The translations under genes and the position numbers were made by a program. DNA of 64,000 nucleotides from Hyalella azteca (Eukaryota > Arthropoda > Malacostraca > Amphipoda > Hyalellidae). The DNA is taken from NCBI RefSeq assembly GCF_000764305.2, contig NW_025936154.1, positions 1 through 64,000 on the forward strand, in the 5' to 3' direction. The notes under the pieces were generated by a model. The model was given only the letters and a program-made list of their open reading frames with translations. It did not search any database and had not been told where the DNA came from. Below are positions 45,581 through 56,352 of this stretch, piece by piece (positions within the stretch are counted from its first letter, which is position 1; each line of letters opens with the position of its first letter).

Positions 45581-47983
45581 TAGAATAGAATAGAAGAATA
45601 GAAGTGTCGGCACTGAAGAAATAGGCCCATGGCCTGTTGCCGTTTCTTGAATTTTTCGTGACTTGATTCACAAGGGATCCGGCCTTTGGAACCCGATCTT
45701 TCCATAACTGACGATTGATTGAGATAGCTGCTGGACTTATTGCCTGATCCGTAATTTGCTCGGCATTTTAAGACTGAACATATGCTCCTGCATAGCTTCG
45801 TCTAGTCTGCTTTTGAAGATGTTCATACTCGGAGCGTCAACGATGCTATCAGGGAGGCTGTTCCAAATGTCGGTGACTCGAAGCGAGAAGAAACGTTGTC
45901 GCATTGATGTGTTACAACGCAGTTTTTTTAGTTTATAGCCATGGCCCCTGGTGTTGGTTCTTGTTTCAATTTCTATTAATCCTTCTGGGACCTTGTATAG
46001 GCCAAGAGTATACTTGTATGCTTCAACGAGTTCCCCACGCAGACGTAGATAACTGAGGCTTGGAAGCTTCATAATCTTTAATCTTTCCTCATAGGACTTG
46101 CCTTTCAGGCCCGGAATTATCCTTGTTGCACGTATTTGAACGCCATCTATTAAATTTTTGTCCTTTTCAAGTTTCGGTGACCACACGACGTTTCCAAACT
46201 CTAGGTTTGGGCGCACGACAGCAACAAACAACTGCTTCATCGCTTCTGCATCTAGGAACTCGAAAGAGCGTCTGATCAGTCCAAGTCGTTTATTGGCTTT
46301 ATTAATTTGACCTTCAATATGCTTAGAAAATTTCAACTCATTATCGATATTAACTCCTAAATCTTTTTCCATTGTCGACTTCGACATCATCACTCTGTCG
46401 TTGCAACCGTGTCTTCTCATACTGTAATCTTGCTGTTCATTATTCTTGCCAAGGTGAATTACTTGACATTTGTCAGCGATAAAACGCAGCTGCCACTTAT
46501 CAGCCCAGTCAACCAGCCTGTCAAGATCACCTTGTAACTGTACTTTTTGCGACGTATTCTTCACTGTATTATAAATTTTTGTATCGTCAGCATACATCGA
46601 GCACACGCTAGACACAGTTTCTGGCAGATCGTTTATAAACGAATAAACAACGAATAAAACAGGCCGAGAACTGAAGCCCACTCTGATTCGGACCGATTAA
46701 TACTGACACGTTGTCGTCTCCCTACTAGAAAATCTCTGATCCATTTGAGCACATTGCTGTCAATTCCCAAAGACTGCAATTTCCGCAATAGCCGCTCATG
46801 TGCAGGGGCACTGTCAAATGTCTTGGCAAAATCGAGGTACACTGCATCTACTGGCTCCCTTTCGTCCAGCAGGCAGGTCCATTCGTTCAGAGGAGACAAG
46901 AGGTTAGTGGTGCAGGATCTCCCGGCAATAAAGCCATGTTGACAGTCTGATAGGAGGTTATTGGCAGTCAAATGATCTATCAATCGATCCCTCACAACAG
47001 ATTCCATTACCTTGCAAACGACACTTGTGAGACTGACAGGGCGATAGTTGCCCGGGCAGCTTTTGTCACCTTTTTTGAAAAATGGTGTCACTTGAGCTTC
47101 TTTCCAGTCAGTCGGCAAGATCCATTCGTTCAAATTTTCTCGAAAAAATGACATCAAAGGGCCGGCTAGGACAGTTGCTAACTCTTTGAGTAATCTGGGG
47201 TGGAAGCCGTCTGGTACACATGACTTGTTTGGATTTACAGCGATAAGGCGCTTGAGAACCTCTTCTTCTTATATTTCAAAAATTGTTAATTAAGAGCCGA
47301 CTGGGTGCTCCTCAATAGCTGGAATACTGTTCCAGTCCTCTTCAAAGAATACGCTACTGAAAAACTGATTAAGACCGTTAGCCTTGCCCTCATCAGAGAA
47401 TATAATTCGTTGATCTACTTTCAAAGCAGAAATACCGTCCTTTATCATGCACTTCGAGCTAGCGTACAAAAAGAAAGCTCTCGGATTCTTTTTTGCATTT
47501 CTAGCAATATTTTTTCGAGGGGTTTTACTGCGGTGCAACAGCTTTCTTTAGCTTAATTTCAAGCTCTTGCGTATAGGTTATAGTTAGCATCGCTACGAGT
47601 CTGTAAATAACGCTGGCAGGCTTCCTTCTTTGTTTTCAGCTTAGCTAGAACTGTACTGTTCGTCCACTGAGTATTTTTGGCTCCACCAAGCTTAATTTTA
47701 GGTACACACGAATCAACTGCAGACATACTGTAACTGTGTCCTTGGGAAATGACGATGACTCAGCCACATTCATGTTCTTAATACAGTTCGAAATATTCAC
47801 TGCATTCACTGCTTCACGGAGTTTATCATAGTCGCCTTTCGCAAAATTCAAACGCTCACGCTTCCGACTCGTATTTTCTGTACAGCACTTTAGACTGAAA
47901 AACAATGATTGGTGATGGCTTTTAACCAATGGAGCCTCGTGACGAAGCTCATCTAACATTGATTCATCACTAGTAAACACCAG
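45581..47983 (-). mobile_element. Decayed jockey/CR1-type LINE with reverse transcriptase
   Basis: Minus-strand pieces in order: the end of the endonuclease domain (LVFTSDESMLDE..APLVKSHHQSL, 47998-47645), a linker (NPRAFFLYASSK), RT N-terminal part 47157-46633 (GNYRPVSLTSVVCKVMES, DAVYLDFAKTFDS) and C-terminal part 46681-45737 (CSMYADDTKIY with the YADD box, DLGVNID, FEFLDAEAMKQLF). The canonical GVPQGS motif between them is deleted and the frame is broken. Further frameshifts lie near 47290 and 47700. The 3' end at 45581-45605 is an (ATTCT)n tail. It abuts the Harbinger element at 47984. Whether LINE sequence resumes beyond 53989 could not be decided by eye. Confidence 0.85.
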
Positions 47984-49289
47984 GGGCCGTACTTTCAAAA
48001 CATTCGTAGCGACTTAAGACAACGTAAGTCCGCTAAGTGCACGTAACCACATTAGTTGGTACCTTCAAAACATTTCCGCGCCGAGCTACGTCCGAGAAGT
48101 TGTGCACAACTTTACGCCGGATAAAAGGAGCCGTACGCACAACTCCTGAGATGGCGAAGCCGCCAAAGCAATTGGGAATCACTGATTTGCAAACTGCATA
48201 GTGAATTTTTTTTAATCAATTCCTCGCCAAGTCGAATTTTGTGCTATTACTATTAATGAATCAATTTTATTAGTATCGACTATTCAGTGTTGGGCTCGGG
48301 GGGGGAAGGCCAACCTCAATCTTTAATCGTGATAAATAAGCAAAGTTCCAAGGCTAAATTTCCAGTGAATATTGTGACATTACCAATTGCCATACATTAA
48401 ATTTTCATTATTTATTGAATGTAATGACCACTCGAATAAAAAATTGGCCTATCAATCATTGTTCCTAACTTTTATGATTTTTTTTTCCTGAGGCTTCAAT
48501 TTGAGTGTGAAGAAGGCTAGCCGCTAGAGTAGATGCAGACAGATCTCTACTACTTTAGTCTACTTATAATTTCAAATTGTGATGAAAATCTAGGAGGCTA
48601 GGTGAATCTCTTGTATCATCAGTATTTATTAGATATATTCATCTTCACTTCATCTAAACTATACCAATAATACCATGGATGTGGAACTGGGAACATAAGA
48701 TAAGGCTATCAATGAATGAGATTTGCTCTTTGTTATGGCATTTTGATCAAGCTGAATATTCTATTTTACATTAAGTACATTTACTAAGTTTACATTAAGT
48801 CTGATAGTCAGAGATTGTTGTGATTTGTCAAATTTGACATGTTCTTACCAAATACCAGTACCAATATATTTTTCTATATCACCTATAATTCTATAAAATG
48901 AACTTTTTTAACATGTAGTTTCTGGGTGCTGGGCAAAACTTTCTAATATTTTAAATAGGTGTCCATGATTATTGAATACCACTTTGAGTTCAAGTGAATA
49001 ATTTTTCTGGATCCATTAGTTAATGCTCCTATAAACCAAAAGCAGGCAGGCAAAAGAAGATGATAAAAAAAATACATTTCTTGAGGTAGAAGTCACACAC
49101 TATTTGAACTAAATAAATTTAGATTTATGAGTTTCAAATTATCATATAGCAGTTTGTTAGAGTATGCCAATATTTCAGTGTGCACATTCTTCCAAAATTT
49201 TGCATACTATTTGTATTTCATTTGTACTATTTGTATTTCATTATCTGCATCCATTTCCCACAGATCATTATTCTAAATTATCCTCAATT

Positions 49290-51720
49290 ATGGAGATTTT
49301 TTTGGCATATGAGTATCAACAAGCCTTAAGAAGAGAGAGGGTGTACTGAGACCAATTAGATTTATTGCAAGTGAGTGATGAAGAACTTATCAAGAATTAT
49401 AGGTTTCCCCGTCATGAGATCATCAATATGATTCAAGAATTTGAGCCGCAGCTAAAGAGAAACACCTCAAGATCTCATGCTATATCTGTATGCACCCAAA
49501 TTTTAGTTGCTCTTCGTTTCTATGCAAGTGGGTCTTTTCAGAATATTGTTGCTGACAGCAGTGGCCTTTCACAACAAAGCGTGAGCAAAATAATCACATC
49601 TGTGTCAAACATTCTAGCAGAAAGAGCTAGAAATGAAATCAAAATGCCTGCTGATATACTTCAGCTCCAGCAGACAATGAGAGATTTTCACGCAATTGCT
49701 GGCTTTCCAAGAGTCATTGGAGCCATAGATGGTTCTCATATACCAATCAAGGCACCTACTGAAGATGAAGAAATCTATGTGAACAGGAAGAAATTCCATT
49801 CAATCAATATTCAAGTGGTATGTGATGCTCAGAGAGTAATTATCAACTATGATGTCAAGTACCCTGGCAGCACACATGATGCTTACATCTGGAACCGCAG
49901 CACACTCCGAACAAGATTTCAACATGGTGAATTCAGAGATGGAATACTTTTGGGTAAGTCGAATTCATATTCTGTATTATATAGTAAATAATCATTTAAT
50001 CTAATACTTGAATATTAATTTTAACACAAGCTGGTTTGAGCTAGTGTTGCTACAGTTTTAAAAAGTGTGAAAGTGAACTTTTTATGATGAAATTCTGTGC
50101 TCTAAAGGCATTTATACTTATTTTGAGTGGCATTTTTGGCATGTGAATTCTTTTATATAAAAGAATAAAAAATTTTTTCCTGCTATGGAAATTATTATTA
50201 ATTACATATAGACATTAAAACCAAATAGAACCACCAACAGTCCATTTTCTCTGTGTCAAAAGCATAAATTCATGCTCATTTGAGCTAATTCACCAATTGA
50301 AATTAATTCATTTGTGATTTTATGCTGTGTTTCCTGAAAAAAATATATTTAAATATTATTTTTGAATGCATTTTGGTTACCTCTTAATGAATTTGAAAAT
50401 TTCTGCATGAAAAAAAAAACTTTGAACAAGCAAATCATTTGTTAGGTACATATGATTTGCTTTGTGTTATTCTTTACAGGAGACAGTGGTTATCCCCTTG
50501 AACCATCATTGATGACACCATTTGCAAACCCTGCATCGCCAGCTGAGGAAGAGTTTAATAGGTGTCACACCAGAACCCGAACAATCATTGAACAAACATT
50601 TGGAGTCTTGAAGTCCAGATTTAGGTGTCTGCACAAATCAGGTAAGTATCCATTAATTGCAATTTAATTTAAAAAATGCTATGACATTTTGAATGACCAT
50701 TAAACCTTGTGAAATATAATAACCTTTAGAACATGCCTACCTAAACAATATGTTAAGGTATAGGATCATCATTTACATTTCCTACCCAAGTCTAAAAATC
50801 TTTATTTGTGCTGCATACCTTGAGTAGGTATCTAATAATCAGCTGTCCTCCCTATATACCCCATCAGGAGGAAACCTTCAATATGATCCTCTAAAATGTG
50901 CCAAGATTACTGCAGCCTGTTTGCTACTCCATAACCGATGCATCAAGCGAAGAATCTGTTGTAAGCGAAAGCCGAGGTAACTCAACATGAGCTTTATTCA
51001 ACAAGAACGCAACATCCTGGAACAAAATAACACTACTATAAAACAGGAAAACGGTAACGTAATAAGAATATATTCATATGTGAAGGTCTTACACATAACG
51101 AAACTATTTACAGATTACTTACAAGGAGAACAGTAGTTGTAGGTCTTGAACGTACAAGAGCCGAGTCAATGCTAACAATGGTCATTAGTTCTAGAGCGAA
51201 GTTACTTACTAATAGGAACTATAGTACGGAATACTAGGTACATGCGGGCGCTACAACAGTAATTTCATGACATTCTTCCCGCCTGAAAAATGTAAGCCAA
51301 ATGTAGTCGGTTTATTATGGACACATGAACGAATTGATCATATTGCGAAGCAGGATACATAGGAGAACAATCAAACTACAGTAAAGGCAAACGAAACAGG
51401 ATATACGTCCGCCAACGAAGCTAGTTATTCAAAACCGTATCGCTTTGGAGGCTTGGACGGACGAGAAGATCTCCTTAAAGTTACCGAGGGTACCGATTGT
51501 TCATTTCCTTCGACTGAATCTGTTACAGTTGGGACCACCTCTCCTTCAGAATCCCTCTTGATGCGGTCCGCTTCTGGGGAAGCATTCTCTGTCGACGTTT
51601 CGGGTTCTTGCAAATCTGGCTGTGTACTTTGTGGACATGGAGAAAAAAATTCGAATTGATATCTTTTAACTTAGGTTAAGAATTGAATCAGGGAACCAGT
51701 ATCAATGACATATTTTTCAA
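49290..51720 (+). pseudogene. HARBI1-like Harbinger transposase, inactivated
   Basis: DDE-type transposase for cut-and-paste movement. Exon 1 begins ATG at about 49290 (MEIFLAYEYQQALRRERVY), meets an in-frame TGA at 49347-49349, and continues in the same frame (DQLDLLQVSDEELIKNYRFP) to 49953. Exon 2 is 50480-50641. Exon 3 starts at 50868. GT-AG phase-1 introns join them cleanly. The catalytic triad is visible: GAIDGSHI (Asp), PGSTHDAYIW (Asp) and [18 protein letters not shown] (Glu). A helix-turn-helix precedes it (GSFQNIVADSSGLSQQSVSK). Exon 3 (LKCAKITAACLLLHNRCIKR) is interrupted at 50957 by an LTR-retroelement fragment; the same frame resumes after 51689 and stops near 51720. Two independent lesions make it non-functional unless other copies exist. 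Confidence 0.85.
50957..51684 (-). mobile_element. 3' fragment of an LTR retrotransposon (3' LTR plus end of pol)
   Basis: On the minus strand an open frame ending LRRSSRPSKPPKRYGFE then TAA (stop at 51427-51425) resembles the C-terminal tail after the integrase in Ty3/gypsy-type polyproteins. It is followed by a purine-rich tract (TTCAGGCGGGAAGAA, 51287-51273) and a 316-bp LTR (51272-50957) with TGT..ACA ends and an internal AATAAA. No 5' LTR or RT is present. GAATC at 50952-50956 and 51685-51689 flanks the fragment. It sits in the last transposase exon. Confidence 0.7.
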
Positions 51721-52339
51721 TATGAAAAATGCACAGATGGTGAAAGGTTTCTCTGTATGTATATGTTTTTGTGTGCATTATTTCTTTTTGAACATAACCA
51801 CCTACCAATCAGTTTAAGTTGAAATATAAGGATTATTATAGAATTAAAGACTATGTTTGAAGTCATGCAGGAAAAAAGCTATGTGGTTTTTGGAAATGAA
51901 GGGATATTTATTAATTAATTTTATTTGCATATAGGATTTGAGGCAAATGGATATGAGAAAATGCAAAATTATTTAGGCTCTGGCAGTTTTTGGCTCATTC
52001 TAGGATGGGTTTTGCTATGCTCTTCTTTTTTGGGTAGAGACTAGAAAAGTAATTTTTGCAAGGGAATATCAAGAAATGTAGAATTATATATTGGCTTTCA
52101 GTGAACATGAAAGGATTGAAATGAACCCTGCTGTCAATAAAATCATCTCTCTTTGCAAATCCAAACTTTACCATTAAAATGATGAATAGAAATTAAAGTA
52201 CAGCCTGTAAATTCACTTTGGTGCTTGGAATTCATTATAGATATATATATAAATTATAAAAATGGGCAATAGATATTTATAGGTAGGTAAAAAGTTGGTA
52301 ATTGAAATGAGCATTAAATGACCCAAGAAAAACACTTAC

Positions 52340-52613
52340 CAGTTGTTCCAGTATATTTATTTTCTACTGCCACTTTCTTCTTCAAATGTGTTCTCAAGTC
52401 GTAAAACTTTTTGCGTACTTCAGCCACATCTCTCTTCACAATTGATACACAGTTTACACTATCAGCCACTGCTTGCCACTGCATCAGCTTAACTTTTGCG
52501 GTTATATTCTCATTAAACTTGCCCAAGAGAATCTCTTTCCTTTCAAAAACTGCAGTTACTATTGCCAAAATTTCATCATCACTGAAATTTGGTCGTCTTC
52601 TTTTTTGGTCCAT
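52340..52613 (-). CDS. Harbinger-associated Myb/SANT-like DNA-binding protein, first exon
   Basis: Begins MDQKRRRPNFSDDEILAIV and runs through a tri-helical Myb/SANT-like domain. It has conserved Trp (MQWQAVADSVN) and a basic helix (KRDVAEVRKKFYDLRTHLKKK), ending at a gtaagt donor at 52339. Proteins of this class help Harbinger transposase reach the nucleus and bind DNA (known from the family). Later exons between 51700 and 52330 were not identified. Intact over the part seen. Confidence 0.75.
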
Positions 52614-53991
52614 TTTTCAAACTTCAAACCTGTCCCTTGAAATTCACACTTTTAATTTTAAATTTGGTTTATTTTTATCAAGAATTGTCAATGATTCAAG
52701 TGTTTTGCCCAAAGTTTAAGCTAATAACTTTTCTAGATTAAACTATGTTATTGCAATTTAGCCTGTGAATTCTGCGAGAATAGTTCAAGTTGATTTAATC
52801 ATTGAGAAACGTTGCACACGAGTAATTCACTCATTGCATATAATAAACTATCAGTTGAAATAAAAATTAATATTAGAAATTTTGAAAATGCATTAATTAT
52901 AATAAAAATTATAATAAATCATAATACTTTATCTGCTAAAAACATATTTTTAAAAATTATGGTTATAAAGTAAACTTTCATCTATAAGACATAGGTAACT
53001 ACTTAGCAGCTTTGCAGGAAATTTTGCAGCCAGGCTGCCAGCAGCCTGCATCTACACTGCTACAGCACTAAACTTGCTACAATGCTACTCATCAATAACT
53101 ACCATATAAAACTTTTCAATCATAATTTGTAAGGTTCAATCGCCACATACAAACTAATTAGAATTTGCTAATAATGCAAAAAAGTTTTGGCATTGGTTTT
53201 GTTCTGTTAATGATGCAGTAGCAAAGTTTAGTTGGTGTAAAAAAAAACAAGTTATTTGCCACTTCGTTATGTCTATATTATTTTCAATCTACAGAGTACA
53301 GATAAGAATAACATATTATTTTAGTGGAAAAGTATATACTTTTTATTTTAAACCAAGTTAAAAAAAATCACTTTTTCCACATACATTGCTTGCGGTTGCA
53401 GATTAAATAAACCATTTAGTATCAAGAAAACACTTTTGCAATGCTGATAGCTGCTTAGAAATTTTTGGAACTAATTTTCAAACCTAATTAGTACATGAAA
53501 TAAATCCAATTCTTAGTCATGAGCAAATTATCTGTGGTCAAAACTCGCAAGTCACAAATCACAAGTGTCAAGTGATACGCAGTAACTAGGCAAGGCAACC
53601 TGTCCCTCTCATGTGGATCTTCAGAAAATTATAGTTAGACACTAGACAGTTCATAAAGTAAAAGTCACATGAAAATTATTATTTCGCTATGCAACCAAGG
53701 GATTCATCGATGCTAAATTTGAGCAATGTTGTCAAAATGTTACTACAAGTGATAAAAATTGTGAAATCACGATACACCGATGATGCACGTAAGACGACTA
53801 AAAAGTAAACAAAACCGAGCACGCTGATTGGCTACTTGCCGGAGCGTTTCGAAAGTACCAACTTAGTTACGTATTGCGTACAAAAGTTTTGAAAGTGCCA
53901 AAAATAGCTGTGCGTACGCATGACGTAACTTCTTGTACGTAAGCATAAGAAGTTACGTTCACTTAGCGATGTTTTGAAAGTACCTGCCCAG

Positions 53992-56352
53992 CCATTGATG
54001 ACATGAGCTAAAGGCTGATGAATTTATGGAAGGCTTTTCAGCCCACAGGCCTCGTAGTCGTCGTATAAATCATTGCAGCCCCGACGTATCAAATGTTTTA
54101 TCGATCATCATAACTTACTGCCAATCCAAAGCCAACGCTCGGCTTATATTTCTTTATAAATCATTACGAAATCGTGTCGGTGTCACAGAAAGTTTGATAA
54201 CGAAGTTACATATTTGTATTTGTAATAAAAAATTTAAAACGTTTAAAATTTTTTTCTCAGGCTAACGAACGATCAGAAATCTATGCTAAGTAGTTGAATG
54301 AATTTGGGTCAAAATTCAGAACAGTATTCATTAGTTAATTCATCAATTGGATCAATGGAGAATTTATTTTTCAATTAAAAGTTGTTGATCCATCATTCCA
54401 TCAATTCAAAGTCGGGATATGGTATTGCGCTTCATATATAGTGAATATAGCAAAATTATTAGGTTATGTTATATTATATCATATTAAATTATATTATATT
54501 ATACCATATTATATTTTATTATATTATAATGCGCTAAATGATGCTCGATTACGGTGAAGTATGTTATTTAAAAGCATCAAGGTTCCAACGCAAATTCAGC
54601 CGAGGTTGCCCTGTGTCGATCGGTCGCTTATGACAGAGAACGAGTGTTGTAACAATTTTTTCCAGGATTAATTAATGCTTCCCAAAAACCTCATGACCAG
54701 CGGTGACTGCTATTCCTTCACTAAAAATTTTAGATCAAGAGACTAATCATTATTTAGCGAAGTGTATCAACGTTATCTTTGGATGCGCGTCGGGTATTTT
54801 AGCTACAGCCGTGGAGGAGAAATTAATTGGCAAGTCAGCTAATAAGCATCCCTCATATCAGTTTCGGTCAATTTATAACTTTACTGACGTTTGTCTTTAG
54901 AATAAGAATTTGTGCTCCAATTTTGAATTCATTATTGTTTCACTACTGCTTCTGTAATGGACGGCGGAGGCAAAAAATTTCGCGAGCTCTCGAGCAATAA
55001 TAGAACTCAAAACAAGGCGTATCAATATGATATGGGAATGTCAAGAAGGTTCTTATATACGGTTGAGCAATATTTTATGCAGTTGTTATATGCGAACAGC
55101 CCCACCACTATGGATGAATTCTTCTTATTTAAAATCATTTCATATAATGGTTTTGCATATTCCCGCGAAAGTAATAAGATGATTCGAGACTTTAAATCGG
55201 ATCTATTGATGTTGAGTTTCGCACATAAAAATAATACGGTTTTGTAATACGAGATAAAAAGGTAAACGTGGTATTCAACAATATGATGCAAGAATATTAC
55301 ATACAAAACAACAGACTATTTAGTCAGCTCATCATCGGAGGAACTTCGTAATTTTCGAATTACGAAGCAAGGAAACGAATAGCGAATTCCAAGATTATGT
55401 ACGGTCGTGGGTCTATAAACGTTCAATCTACCGAATGATTTTGGCTCCTGACTACATCTCCTATTCCTCATAATATTATATAATCATAACTCCTTTAACC
55501 GATTTCCTCATAATTTCAACAATTTAACTCTTCATTCATTGCACAATACACTGGGCATTAAAAACCTCAAGTTAGTTGATTAGATATTAAATCGAATTTA
55601 TCTTTATTTCTGAAAAGACCGCCTATCCATTTTGACAGTCATATGTTTTATTAACCTTACAAAAGTTATTTCTTTCCAGTGTCAACTTTGGCTTATGAAG
55701 TGGACGTGCTTTTTTGCCCCTATTGCGACCATAATGCTTATACGTCACGACTACGTGTTCTGGCGTCACAGCCCCAGGCCGGAGACCCAGACCGAGAGCC
55801 CTTAAACTTAGCCGCGATTGAAACGAGCCAATCTTGTTGAAAACCAATTTTACTTCAGCGCTACTGTTACCATGAAGAAGGGCAGTTTGCCGCGTTTTCA
55901 ACGGAATTTCTCAATTAATGAACCCTTAAAATGCTTCCTAGTTGTTTTTCGATGCGCCGTTGCTGCCTCCCGACGAATTTCCTTGTTGCGTTCGTTAATT
56001 AAATGAACTTAGATATAGATCTTCCAAATCATAGATAGAGCTTCCCTCAGATGGAGCTTCCCTCAGATGAGCTTCCTAAAATGAACGCGAGATTTTTTGG
56101 ATGCTCTATCTGCATTAAAACTATTCGTGGAAACTAAGAATTCAATGTGTTGAAATTCAATGATGAAGATATAAAGCCTTAAATCTTGAGTTTGTTTGTG
56201 ATCATTGAACCCCATGTCAAATATCGAGGTGCTTTGAGTACACCAATTTATCCTTAGTGATAGTATACAGGATTTTTTTTAGATGAGAATTAAATTTCAT
56301 TTCTAATAATAATTTTTATAATGCTAGACGATATACATGAATATCTCCCCAG
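53992..56352. other. Gene-poor region upstream of the glycosyltransferase exons
   Basis: Holds an AT-rich (TTATA)n stretch at about 54460-54532. A minus-strand open frame at 56000-55920 and the 92-codon one at 55901-55623 are basic and GC-richer than their surroundings but unrecognised. A plus-strand frame at 54957-55247 is also unrecognised. Upstream exons of the glycosyltransferase gene (signal anchor) should lie here or further left but were not found. Confidence 0.35.

Larger units (their letters stand above)
47984..53988. mobile_element. PIF/Harbinger DNA transposon, 6,005 bp, with TIRs and CAG target duplication
   Basis: The left end GGGCCGTACTTTCAAAACAT and right end ATGTTTTGAAAGTACCTGCC are imperfect inverted repeats. 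The direct repeat CAG flanks it at 47981-47983 and 53989-53991. GGTAC(T/C)TTCAAAACAT-like motifs recur near both ends (48058; 53847, 53882), probably transposase or Myb binding sites. It contains a HARBI1-like transposase (plus strand) and a Myb/SANT-like protein gene (minus strand), the usual two-gene Harbinger set, arranged tail to tail. AT-rich spacers 48145-49289 and 52614-53840 hold nothing else I recognise. Confidence 0.85.

Noticed and set aside
53989..54200. LINE endonuclease resuming after the Harbinger element
   Set aside because: An open join (HQW to LVFTSDES) exists, but upstream frames do not clearly match endonuclease motifs; left undecided.
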